A DNA stretch of 64,000 bases from Actinoplanes sp. KI2 (GTDB lineage: Bacteria; Actinomycetota; Actinomycetes; Mycobacteriales; Micromonosporaceae): positions 62,001 to 126,000 of the forward strand of contig NZ_JAOSZE010000008.1 of NCBI RefSeq assembly GCF_025630775.1, read 5' to 3'. The notes beneath the pieces are model-generated. The model was not told the DNA's origin. It made no database searches and worked only from the letters and a program-made list of their open reading frames with translations. Within the stretch, counting starts at the first letter, position 1, and each line of letters begins with the position of its first letter. A program made the position numbers and the translations under genes. Below, piece after piece: positions 1-11,496 of this stretch.

Positions 1-218
1 TGCGCCGTCGCCGCGTCTGTCCACGAATTTTCGGCCGTCAGATAGGCGACGGTCTCCGGAAGCTCCTTGTCGGCGAGCCAGGAGAACTCATCCGTCACGG
101 TGTCGCCGTGGAAGGTGCGCTCGGTCGGGACCGGGCGGGCGGTGGGCGGCGTCGCGGGCGTATCGGCTGTCACGGGAGCCACGTTACCGGGTGCTCCCGA
201 CGCTTTTTCGGCTTCCAT
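1..218 (-). CDS. S9 family peptidase (oligopeptidase B-like), N-terminal part
   Basis: The first 72 or so codons of a gene that runs off the left edge. The reading includes PTERTFHGDTVTDEFSWL and then an acidic stretch ending in YLTAENSWT. This is the typical N-terminus of the beta-propeller domain of oligopeptidase B and related prolyl oligopeptidases, serine peptidases that cut short peptides after basic residues or proline. The catalytic domain lies outside the window. The ATG at 218 has no clear ribosome site; an in-frame GTG about 14 codons later is preceded by GGGAG and could be the real start. Divergent from the FAD oxidoreductase. Confidence 0.72.
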   Translation of the reverse strand, partial: MEAEKASGAPGNVAPVTADTPATPPTARPVPTERTFHGDTVTDEFSWLADKELPETVAYLTAENSWTDAATA

Positions 219-248
219 TGACCGCGCGCGTTCGAACACCTGTACTAT
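218..248 (+). promoter_or_regulatory. Candidate promoter of the GlcE-like gene
   Basis: TTGACC at 218-223 and TACTAT at 243-248 resemble -35 and -10 elements with a 19-nt spacer, slightly longer than usual. The -10 lies directly against the most upstream ATG (249), so that ATG could not be part of a transcript started here. This supports the later start at 306. Confidence 0.4.
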
Positions 249-305
249 ATGCCAGAGTGGACGGTCGATCTTGATGACGATCTTGTAACGAGCACGGGCA
301 GGGAC

Positions 306-1406
306 ATGTCACGACTTCTCGATGCGCTTGTGGACATCTGCGGGCCCGACTACGCGCGGGTCGGTCGCTCGGTGGATGTCGTGGGTGGCCGCCGTGCCGA
401 GTTCGTCGCGGTTCCCTCGACCACCCCGGCGGTCTCCGGCGTGCTGCGACTCGCGGCCGACGAGGGGCTCAGCGTGGTGCCGCGCGGCTCCGGCAGCAAA
501 ATCGATTGGGGTACGCCGTCGTCCGGCGCCGACCTGATCCTCGACACCGGACGGCTGAACGGCCTCTGGGACCACGACGTGAAAGCCGCGACGGTCGAGG
601 TCGCCGCCGGCACACCCGTGCGCTCGGTGCAGGCCGCCCTGGCCCTGCGCGGCCAGCGCCTGCCGGTCGACCCGCCGTCCCGCACGGCCACGGTCGGCGG
701 CATGCTCGTGGTCAACGAGTCCGGCCCGCTGCGCTATGGCTTCCGCACCCCCGCCGAGCACGTCGACCGAGTGCAGTACGTAGATCTCGCCGGCGTCGCG
801 GCCGACTCCGACGGCGAGGGTGACAACCCCGGGCTCGCCGAGATCTCCGGCGTGATCACCTCGGCGGTCGTCCGCCTGGAGCCGCTGCCCCGGTCGCGGC
901 GCTGGGTGGTGGCGCCCGCCCCGACCCCGCTCAAGGCCGCCCGGCTCGCCGCCGAGGCCGCCGAGCACGAGGTCAGCGCGATCGAGACCGACCTGCCCGG
1001 CGCCGCCGCGGGCGAGGTGGCGGCGCTCTTCGAAGACTCGGATCCCTATCCGCTGGCCACCGCATGGAAGGCGACGGTCTCGCCGACCGCGCCGCCGTGG
1101 TGGGGGGTGTATCCGTTCGGCCGCGACGACGTGGCGCTGCATCTCTCCGTCGCTCCCGCCGACCTGGCCGCCACGGTCTACGCGGTGGCCGACGCGGCCG
1201 GCGGCGCGGTGCCGGTGCGCGGCTCGGCCGGCCTGGGCGTGGTGCACGCGGTGCTGCCCGGCACGCTCGCGCCGGACAGGGTGGAGCGCATCGTCGAATC
1301 CACCCGGCACGTCCTGCTGGCTCGCCGCGGCCGGGTCGCCGTGATCGCGGCCCCGATCGCGCTGGCCACCCGGATCGAGATGGCCCCGCCGCACGAGCTG
1401 TTCTGA
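306..1406 (+). CDS. FAD-binding oxidoreductase, GlcE-like
   Basis: 366 residues. An N-terminal PCMH-type FAD-binding domain is visible: VPRGSGSKIDWG, then ILDTGRLNGL, and a GTPVRSVQAAL segment followed by TATVGGMLVVNESGPLRYGF, the pattern of the GlcE subunit of glycolate oxidase and related flavoproteins. The C-terminal half is a diverged substrate-cap-like region. The substrate is unknown, and no glcD or glcF partner is nearby. I chose ATG 306 (GGGCAGGG upstream) over 249 because 249 abuts a -10-like element and relatives begin near the LLDALVDICGP motif. It could act alone rather than in a glycolate oxidase complex. Confidence 0.75.
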   Translation: MSRLLDALVDICGPDYARVGRSVDVVGGRRAEFVAVPSTTPAVSGVLRLAADEGLSVVPRGSGSKIDWGTPSSGADLILDTGRLNGLWDHDVKAATVEVAAGTPVRSVQAALALRGQRLPVDPPSRTATVGGMLVVNESGPLRYGFRTPAEHVDRVQYVDLAGVAADSDGEGDNPGLAEISGVITSAVVRLEPLPRSRRWVVAPAPTPLKAARLAAEAAEHEVSAIETDLPGAAAGEVAALFEDSDPYPLATAWKATVSPTAPPWWGVYPFGRDDVALHLSVAPADLAATVYAVADAAGGAVPVRGSAGLGVVHAVLPGTLAPDRVERIVESTRHVLLARRGRVAVIAAPIALATRIEMAPPHELF

Positions 1407-1587
1407 CGGCGGTCGAGGGCGGCTCCTGCCGGTGAGCGGTGACGGCAGCTGACTCCTGGCGGCGCGCGGCGGTAGACGGCGTCGCGCCCGCCGCGATGCT
1501 CGGTCGTCTGCCCGGACGCTGGATGCGTGCGCTGCGGCTACCGGCCTTCCACGTGCCGGTGACCTACATCATCAAGTTGGAAATGTT

Positions 1588-2148
1588 TCAACGATCACGC
1601 CATGACAGCGGTGAGAGCGTGATGGCCGCTTCGGCGATCCGGCGGCTTGTTTCGAGGTACAGGTCCTTGCGTGCCGAGTCGATCCAGCCGCCGGTACGCG
1701 TGACGCCGGCATCGCGGTACTCGACGGCTTGGAGGAGCATGTCCAGCTTGTCCGCGTCCTTGGCGCATCGAGCTTCGAGGGTCTCGCGCGTCTCGTATTC
1801 GTCCACGGCCTCGCGGATCAGCTCTCGCGATCGTTCGGGAAGCTTCTTCGTCTGGTCGGCAGTGATCTGGCGTGGATCGGGCTTGGTCAGGTAGGCGGTG
1901 GCGGTGTGCGGGAGGTCGCCGGTGCGCGTCTCCTGGCTGTCGTGCCACAGCGCAAGGAAGGCGGCTCGGGCCGGATCAGCCCCTTCTTCGGCCGCGATAA
2001 GCGCGGCTAGCTGCGCCGCGCGCATCGTGTGCTCGGCGACCGACTCCGGGTTCTGCACACCCGCGTGCCACCAGCCGGAGCGCCGGACGCGCTTCAACAA
2101 CCCCAGTTCGTATCCGAACCCGGCGAGCCCCTCTGCGTCCTCTGGCAC
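1588..2148 (-). CDS. HD-domain hydrolase (YfbR-like 5'-nucleotidase family)
   Basis: 186 residues. The metal-binding HD signature is complete: an early His in ESVAEHTMRAAQ, the HD pair in LWHDSQE, and a distal Asp in KDADKLDML. This spacing matches small HD_3/YfbR-type phosphohydrolases that dephosphorylate deoxynucleoside monophosphates; the exact substrate cannot be read. Start is GTG 2148, preceded by AGGGGA six bases upstream. A short reading frame ends just before that ribosome site. No functional link to the neighbours is evident. Confidence 0.82.
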   Translation of the reverse strand: MPEDAEGLAGFGYELGLLKRVRRSGWWHAGVQNPESVAEHTMRAAQLAALIAAEEGADPARAAFLALWHDSQETRTGDLPHTATAYLTKPDPRQITADQTKKLPERSRELIREAVDEYETRETLEARCAKDADKLDMLLQAVEYRDAGVTRTGGWIDSARKDLYLETSRRIAEAAITLSPLSWRDR

Positions 2149-2160
2149 GGTCGATCCCCT

Positions 2161-2316
2161 CTACCGGTCGGCGATGCGGATTGCGTACTGGAGCCCCGCG
2201 AGTTGCTCGCGCTCGGTCCGGACCAGGGCGCCGCTGGAGCCGAGCCTATCGAGCACCTCGGCCGAGGCAGTACGAGTAGCGGGCCGGCCGCTGAGCAGCG
2301 ATGGGCGTGAGGGCAC
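2161..2316 (-). CDS. Possible small protein or gene remnant upstream of the HD gene
   Basis: A 51-codon frame (GTG start) whose stop TAG abuts the AGGGGA ribosome site of the HD gene. The translation has helix-like composition near its end (EVLDRLGSSGALVRTEREQLAGLQ), unlike the proline/arginine text of the other frames here. No ribosome site precedes the GTG and the frame is open a little further upstream, so it could be the remnant of a longer gene. I do not recognise it. Confidence 0.22.
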   Translation of the reverse strand: MPSRPSLLSGRPATRTASAEVLDRLGSSGALVRTEREQLAGLQYAIRIADR

Positions 2317-2393
2317 GAGTGCATGCGTGCGGCGGGCAGGGGCGCGCGGCCGCGGTCAGCGGCGGGGCGGCTGTTGGCGGCTCGTGGCGGCGG

Positions 2394-3008
2394 TCAGCGG
2401 CGGGCGGGCTCGTGGCGGCGGATGGTGGCGGCCGGGTGGCGCTCGGGGAGTGGGGTGGTGCCCACGGCGTACGTCAGGTAGGCGAACCGGCCCACCTGGG
2501 CGGCGCCGGTCAGGATCAGCTCGCGGGCGCTCAGATGCCGCGGGAGCAGCGGCGCGCCCTGGCCGAGCACGACCGGCGCGATGCCCAGGATGATCTCGTC
2601 GAGCAGGCCGCGGTCGACGAACTGGCCGACCAGGTCGCCGCCGCCCACCAGCCAGACGTTGCGGTCCTTCGCCGCCACCAGCATGGCCTCGTGCACGCGC
2701 TGCACGTCGCCGCTGACCATCAGGATGTTGGCGTCGGGCACCAGCGGCAGCTCGCGGTTCGCGAAGACCCAGCAGGGCGCGTCGCCGTACATGTCGTGCC
2801 AGTTCTGCGGCTGGTCCAGCATGTTGTCGTTGGCGAGCACCCACTCGTACGTGTTGGCGCCCATGGCGAAGGCGCCGATCCCGGCGAAGAAGCCGCCGAA
2901 CGGGTTGTCGGCCCCGCCGTCGACGTCGAACAGCCAGTCGAGCGAGTTGTTCTCGTCGGCGATGTAGCCGTCGATGCTCGTCGCCGTGTAGTACTGGGTT
3001 TTCGCCAT
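2394..3008 (-). CDS. Dihydrofolate reductase family protein (RibD C-terminal-like)
   Basis: 204 residues. The N-terminus YYTATSIDGYIADEN and the internal VWLVGGGDLVGQF segment are hallmarks of the RibD_C/DHFR-like fold, which binds NADPH. Actinobacterial members of this group are mostly uncharacterised reductases; folate or riboflavin roles are not shown. Start is ATG 3008 with GGTGGG five bases upstream, rather than the longer frame beginning at 3071. The last residues enter a GC-rich repetitive tract. Appears monocistronic. Confidence 0.85.
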   Translation of the reverse strand: MAKTQYYTATSIDGYIADENNSLDWLFDVDGGADNPFGGFFAGIGAFAMGANTYEWVLANDNMLDQPQNWHDMYGDAPCWVFANRELPLVPDANILMVSGDVQRVHEAMLVAAKDRNVWLVGGGDLVGQFVDRGLLDEIILGIAPVVLGQGAPLLPRHLSARELILTGAAQVGRFAYLTYAVGTTPLPERHPAATIRRHEPARR

Positions 3009-3095
3009 GAGACCCACCATGCCACGACCAAGCAGGCGAAATGGGCGAAACGGATGGGCTCTGAGGAGCACCGGTTCCCGGGCCGGAAAGCGCCC

Positions 3096-5120
3096 TTATG
3101 CGTCATTTCGGAGGACGAGGATCGCGATGTCGTCGCGGGGCTCCTCGACCGAGAAGTTGATCGTGATCGAGCGCAGCCGGGCGGCCATCACGTCGGCCGG
3201 GTAGCCGGCGAGCGGAGCGGCCGCCTCACGCAGGCGCCCGGTGCCGAACAACTCCCGGCCGCGGCGCCGCTCGGTGACCCCGTCCGTGTAGAAGATCAGC
3301 GAGTCGCCGGGGGTAAGCCGCACCTCGGCGTCCGGAGAGGAGATCGTCTCCAGCAAACCGAGCGCCGTGCCGCCCTCGCCGACGAACGAGGTCTTGCCGT
3401 CACCGCGGACCAGCACGGCCCGGTCGTGCCCGGCCAGGTGCAGGCAGACCGCCAGGGTCCCGTCCCGCTCGCGGTGCACCGACGCCATCGCCAGCGTGCA
3501 GTACCGGCCGCCGCCGCGCTGCACCAGCGTCCGGTTCACCCGGCAGAGGATCTCGGTCATCGGCTTGCCCTCGTCGACCAGGATCCGGATCACGTCGCGG
3601 ACCAGGCCGGTCACCGTGGCCGCCTGGACGCCCTTGCCGGAGACGTCGCCGACCACGACCAGCCACCGGTCGTCGCCGGACGGCACCACGTCGTAGAAGT
3701 CGCCGCCCACCTCGGAGCCGGTCGGCACGTACTCGGCGGCGAAGCCCACCCCTTCCACGTGCGGCAGGGCCGGCGGGAGCAGCGACTCCTGCAGGGTGCG
3801 GGCCACCTTGCGGCGCTCGTCGTGGATGCGGGCGTTGTCGATGGCCAGCGCCGCCCGGCGCGCCACGTCCTCGAGCACCGCCACCTCGTCGGCGTCGTGC
3901 CGATGCTTGGCGTGCTTGCCGACCGCGAGCGTCCCGAGCCGGGCGCCGCGGGCCACCAGCGGGACGGCGAAACCCTCGTTCGGGGTGCCGAACATGACCT
4001 GGGTGCCCAGCCGGGACGCCTCCTCGAGCCGGGCGAGGATCGAGTCGGGGCCGGTCTCGGCGAGCGCCTCGTGCAGGTCGGCCACGGCGACCTCGTCGGC
4101 GTGCGTGGCCGCGGCGAGCTGCAACCGGCCCCACGCGTCGGTGGTGTGCACCGCGCACCACTGGCCGAGCCGGGGCACCACCAGCTGCGGGATCAGGGCC
4201 ATGGTGAGGTTCACGTCGAGCGACTGGGCGAGCAGCTCGCTGGCCTCGGCCAGGAACGTCAGCCAGGTCTGCCGGCGCAGGTCGGCGCGGCGGAGACGGT
4301 CGTTCTCCAGGTGCAGCGAGAATCGCTCGGCGACGATCGTGGCCAGCGGCTGGGCGTACCCGGTGGGCGCGGCGTCCAGCTCCAGCTCGCCGGAGTACGG
4401 CCGGTGCACGGACAGCGGCACCCGGATGGTGTCGGCGTCGTCGCGCGGTTGCCGGCCGTGCCGGGCCAGCAGCTGCCGCCCGGTGCCGTCGCCGCGGTCG
4501 AGCCGCACCACCCCGCCGGCCGCGCCGGTCAGCCGGGACAGCCGGGACAGCAGGTCGGCGGCGAAATCGGCGAGCGCCTCGTCGGTCTGCCGCTCCGGGT
4601 TGATCTGCAGCAGCGCGGTCAGGGCGCCGACGCTCGGGGTGCCCGCCTCCAGCACGTTCGCCGCCGGCACCAGCCCGCCGGTGGAATCAGCCACCAGTGC
4701 GCGTTCCAGGCGGAACCACACGCCCTTGCCGGTGCCCTCGTGCACCGTGCCCCAGCGGCTCGCGAAGTGGTCGACCAGCAGCAGGCCGCGGCCGCGCTCG
4801 GCGACCTCGCCGATGTCCACGCTCTCGTTGCGGGGGCCGACCGCGAGCTGCTCGACCGGGCCGGGCGCGAAGTCGGTGACCGTCACGGTCAGCCCGGCCT
4901 GGTCGGCGCTGACCTCGATGTCCAGCTCGGTGTTGGCGTGCACCACCGCGTTCGTGGACAGCTCGGTGGTCAGCAGCAGCGCCTCGTTGAGCAGTGCGTC
5001 GAGCCCGGCCTCCTCGAGCACCGAGCGAACGAGCGCCCGCGCCGCCGCCGGCGTACGCCGATCGTTGGGCAGCCGGACCCGCCGGACGAGCCCGTCCGCC
5101 GGGATATCCGAAGCCGACAC
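3096..5120 (-). CDS. osaC: Kinase/GAF/PP2C stress regulator, OsaC-like
   Basis: 674 residues in three parts. About 10-135 is an RsbW-type anti-sigma kinase domain (NEALLLTTELSTNAVVHA N box, ERGRGLLLVDH G box). About 270-420 is a GAF-like sensor region (LENDRLRRADL to AALAIDNARIHDE). About 445-674 is a SpoIIE/PP2C phosphatase with GGDFYD, VVGDVSGKGVQAA and LIFYTDGVTERR metal-binding motifs. Start is GTG 5120, with AGGAGAGG eight bases upstream. It is divergent from the poly-HAMP kinase gene, exactly the arrangement of Streptomyces osaC-osaA-osaB, where OsaC modulates the osmotic-stress factor SigB. Shorter than I recall for OsaC of S. coelicolor, and I see no PAS domain. Function is inferred from family and synteny. 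Confidence 0.82.
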   Translation of the reverse strand: MSASDIPADGLVRRVRLPNDRRTPAAARALVRSVLEEAGLDALLNEALLLTTELSTNAVVHANTELDIEVSADQAGLTVTVTDFAPGPVEQLAVGPRNESVDIGEVAERGRGLLLVDHFASRWGTVHEGTGKGVWFRLERALVADSTGGLVPAANVLEAGTPSVGALTALLQINPERQTDEALADFAADLLSRLSRLTGAAGGVVRLDRGDGTGRQLLARHGRQPRDDADTIRVPLSVHRPYSGELELDAAPTGYAQPLATIVAERFSLHLENDRLRRADLRRQTWLTFLAEASELLAQSLDVNLTMALIPQLVVPRLGQWCAVHTTDAWGRLQLAAATHADEVAVADLHEALAETGPDSILARLEEASRLGTQVMFGTPNEGFAVPLVARGARLGTLAVGKHAKHRHDADEVAVLEDVARRAALAIDNARIHDERRKVARTLQESLLPPALPHVEGVGFAAEYVPTGSEVGGDFYDVVPSGDDRWLVVVGDVSGKGVQAATVTGLVRDVIRILVDEGKPMTEILCRVNRTLVQRGGGRYCTLAMASVHRERDGTLAVCLHLAGHDRAVLVRGDGKTSFVGEGGTALGLLETISSPDAEVRLTPGDSLIFYTDGVTERRRGRELFGTGRLREAAAPLAGYPADVMAARLRSITINFSVEEPRDDIAILVLRNDA

Positions 5121-5159
5121 GCAAGCATCCTCTCCTGTCGGGTGGGGGATGTACAAAGT

Positions 5160-5193
5160 CCTCTCTCGCACTGACCCGGTCGGGCGAGAGAGG
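5160..5193. promoter_or_regulatory. Inverted repeat in the osaC-osaA divergent region
   Basis: Perfect 10-bp arms CCTCTCTCGC (5160-5169) and GCGAGAGAGG (5184-5193) around a 14-nt centre that itself contains GACC/GGTC. It lies 40 bp upstream of the osaC start, within the only gap between the two divergent genes. It could be an operator or a leader hairpin of the osaC transcript; the binding factor is unknown. Confidence 0.5.
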
Positions 5194-5280
5194 ATAAGGA
5201 GCCCACCGGCCGTCTGTAGGAAAGTCTTCAGTCCGGTTATGGGTGGTGGCGGGGCGGTTGGATGGGAAATGAGGAACGCC

Positions 5281-9666
<4,386 letters not shown>

Positions 9667-9688
9667 CAGAGCTGGAAGGGATGAGGTA

Positions 9689-10246
9689 GTGGGCGAGCGC
9701 GCCAAAGCCCTGCTGGTCGACGACCGGAAAGACAACCTGCTCGCGCTGGAGGCCATCCTCCAGGGTCTGCCGGTGACCCCGGTGGCCGTGGAGAGCGGCG
9801 AGGCGGCCCTGAAACAGTTGCTCACCGACGATTTCGCGGTCATCCTGCTGGACGCGCAGATGCCCAACATGGACGGTTTCGAGACGGCGAGCCACATCAA
9901 GCGCCGCGAGCGCACCCGGCACGTGCCGATCCTGTTCCTGACCGCGGCCGACCGCGACGCGCAGTTGGCGCTGCGGGGGTACGCGGTCGGCGCGGTCGAC
10001 TACCTCACGAAGCCGTTCGACCCGTGGGTGCTGCGTGCCAAGGTGAGCATCTTCGTCGACCTGTGGACGAAGACTCAGCAGCTCAAGGCCAATGCGGAGG
10101 CGGCACGCGAGCGGGATGCGCAGTGGCAGCGGCTGACCGAGACGGTCGACGAGGCGGCCCGGGTGCTGCGGGCCAACGGCGACGAGGCGGCGTCCGAGGC
10201 GCTGGCCCTGCTGGAGAAGGCCCGCTGGGGAACGCCTAACGATTGA
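9689..10246 (+). CDS. osaB: Response regulator with C-terminal coiled coil, OsaB-like
   Basis: 185 residues. A CheY-type receiver occupies about 1-125: acidic pair in LLVDDRKDN, phospho-acceptor Asp in ILLDAQMPNMDG, conserved Thr in LFLTAADRD and Lys in YLTKPFDPW. The remaining 60 residues are charged and helical (QLKANAEAARERDAQWQRL), consistent with a coiled coil, and no DNA-binding domain follows. OsaB of Streptomyces has this same layout and is needed for osmoadaptation. Start GTG 9689 follows AAGGGATGAGG, 22 bases after the kinase stop, so the two are one operon and the kinase is the likely phosphodonor. Confidence 0.83.
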   Translation: MGERAKALLVDDRKDNLLALEAILQGLPVTPVAVESGEAALKQLLTDDFAVILLDAQMPNMDGFETASHIKRRERTRHVPILFLTAADRDAQLALRGYAVGAVDYLTKPFDPWVLRAKVSIFVDLWTKTQQLKANAEAARERDAQWQRLTETVDEAARVLRANGDEAASEALALLEKARWGTPND

Positions 10247-10573
10247 CGTACGGCTGGAGGGCGCCGGCCAGCGCCGACCGTAGGACCGACTTGGGCCGGA
10301 AGCCCACCAGCGACGTCGTCACCACCCCGCCGGTGAAGAACAGCAGCGTGGGCATCGCCATGACCCGGTAGGCGCGGGTCGTTTCCGGGTTCTCGTCGGC
10401 GTTGAGCTTGCGAGGTTCCGAGCCTGGCGGCTCGGATCCAACACATGGTTGCGCTAGACCTGCGCCATCGGGCGGCAGGGCGGGCACCACTCGGCCCAGA
10501 AATCGAGGACGAACGGAAGCTCGGCCTTCAACACGAGCGAGTCGAGGGTGGCGTCGGTGACGGTGACGAGCAT
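10236..10573 (-). pseudogene. trxA: Disrupted thioredoxin
   Basis: Two pieces of one thioredoxin in different frames. Piece 1 starts at ATG 10573 and reads [19 protein letters not shown], then stops at 10454-10456. Piece 2 reads KLNADENPETTRAYRVMAMPTLLFF in another frame and ends at 10236. Between CRPMAQ and KLNADENP about 48 coding bases are expected; there are 50, unlike thioredoxin and holding an in-frame TAG plus a hairpin. The redox CPPC motif and the cis-Pro of MPT survive, but no full protein can be made. The ribosome site GGGAGA before the ATG is intact. Sequencing error cannot be excluded. It overlaps the end of osaB by 11 nt. Confidence 0.8.
10412..10436. repeat. Short hairpin inside the thioredoxin break
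   Basis: CCGAGCC and GGCTCGG pair as a perfect 7-bp stem around TGGC (+ strand), inside the segment that separates the two thioredoxin pieces. It may be the footprint of a small palindromic insertion, or a fold that promoted a deletion or duplication. Confidence 0.5.
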
Positions 10574-10932
10574 GGGGTCTCCCGATGGGCGAGGGCCTGG
10601 GTCAGCTGGGTGTGCAGGCGTAGCCGAACGTCGGCGAGCTCCGCGAGCAGGCCGTCCACCTCGGCCAGCTTGCGGCGCAGCACCGCGACCGAGTCGGGGC
10701 AGACGTGACCGGAACCGGTGGCGCGCAGGCATTCGACGAACGGCTTGATGTCGTCCATGCCGAAGCCGACCGCGAGCAGCGACCGGATCTCGTGGACGAC
10801 CTTCAGCTCCGCCTCGTCGTACTGCCGGTAACCGTGGGTGTCCCGTTGCGGGCGGACCAGGCCCTGCTCCTCGTAGTAGCGCAGGGTCCGGGCGCTCGTC
10901 CCGGCCAGTTCGGCCAGCTCACCGATCAGCAT
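10528..10932 (-). CDS. MerR-family regulator next to the thioredoxin
   Basis: 134 residues. The N-terminus is a MerR winged helix ([27 protein letters not shown], then [13 protein letters not shown]), followed by a dimerisation helix ([22 protein letters not shown]). The single Cys in SGHVCPDS resembles the position seen in MerR regulators of this type, but no metal- or redox-sensing set can be assigned. The last 16 codons read over the thioredoxin start in another frame and look random, so the C-terminus may have been altered. Such MerR-thioredoxin pairs recur in actinobacteria, with the regulator presumably controlling both genes. Confidence 0.83.
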   Translation of the reverse strand: MLIGELAELAGTSARTLRYYEEQGLVRPQRDTHGYRQYDEAELKVVHEIRSLLAVGFGMDDIKPFVECLRATGSGHVCPDSVAVLRRKLAEVDGLLAELADVRLRLHTQLTQALAHRETPCSSPSPTPPSTRSC

Positions 10933-10947
10933 GACCTCGACGCTAGG

Positions 10948-10967
10948 CCTTCACACCGGCGTCAAGG
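10948..10967 (-). promoter_or_regulatory. Candidate MerR operator
   Basis: A 20-bp imperfect dyad, CCTTCACACCGGCGTCAAGG on the + strand, matches its own reverse complement at 16 of 20 positions. It lies 16 bp upstream of the merR start and contains a TTGACG -35-like element on the minus strand. Such positioning between promoter elements is typical of MerR autoregulation. Confidence 0.5.
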
Positions 10968-11023
10968 CAACACCATCCAACCACCCCGCCCACCACCCAA
11001 AAGCGGACTGAAGGCAATCCCTT

Positions 11024-11350
11024 CTACGTCACCGAGCTGATCATCAGGGCGCTGCGCAGGCCGGTGATGTCGAGAACGCGCATGAGGAAGTCACCGACGT
11101 TGGTCAGGGCGAGCACCGTGCGCGCATGCTGGGCCTTGCGGCTGAGGACGACCAGGGTGCCGAGCCCCTGCGAGTCGCAGAATGTGACACCGGCCATGTC
11201 CAGCACGATTCGGGCGGGCGGATCGGTCAGCGTGTCATTGACGATGGTCGAAAGGTTGGTGACCGTGAGCACGTCGATCTCCCCGGCGAGGCGGAGGACA
11301 ACCTCGTCGGGAGTGCGCTCAACCGCGATGTTCAGCTCCGGTCGCTCCAC
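11024..11350 (-). CDS. STAS-domain anti-sigma factor antagonist
   Basis: 108 residues, a single STAS domain. LRLAGEIDVLTV near the start and VLDMAGVTFCDSQGLGTLV in the middle are diagnostic of RsbV/SpoIIAA-type anti-anti-sigma factors; the Ser of CDSQG is the phosphorylation site. When unphosphorylated such proteins bind RsbW-type kinases and free a sigma factor. It lies 6 kb from the OsaC-like kinase/phosphatase, which is a possible partner (inference). The GTG start has only a weak ribosome site. No sigma factor or dedicated RsbW gene is adjacent. Confidence 0.88.
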   Translation of the reverse strand: MERPELNIAVERTPDEVVLRLAGEIDVLTVTNLSTIVNDTLTDPPARIVLDMAGVTFCDSQGLGTLVVLSRKAQHARTVLALTNVGDFLMRVLDITGLRSALMISSVT

Positions 11351-11496
11351 AGCCAGAGCCTATCGTCCAGGGTGTGGATCTGCCCGCTGGGCACGTTGGC
11401 AACCGGGCGTACCGGACATGCTGGTGTGACCCACGAGCGACGTGAAGAACCCTCTTGGGACGGCACGACGGGGCCGCTGACAGAATGGGAGCCGCT

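Noticed and set aside
1439..1894. + strand frame of 151 codons
   Set aside because: Mostly antisense to the HD gene, with Ser/Arg-rich shadow composition and no domain.
2301..5174. Long + strand frame of 957 codons
   Set aside because: It lies opposite the DHFR-like and osaC genes, has no ribosome site and has shadow composition (Arg, Gly, His, Val).
10454..10573. The two thioredoxin pieces as separate functional genes
   Set aside because: Neither piece alone has both the CPPC motif and the rest of the fold, and piece 2 has no start with a ribosome site.
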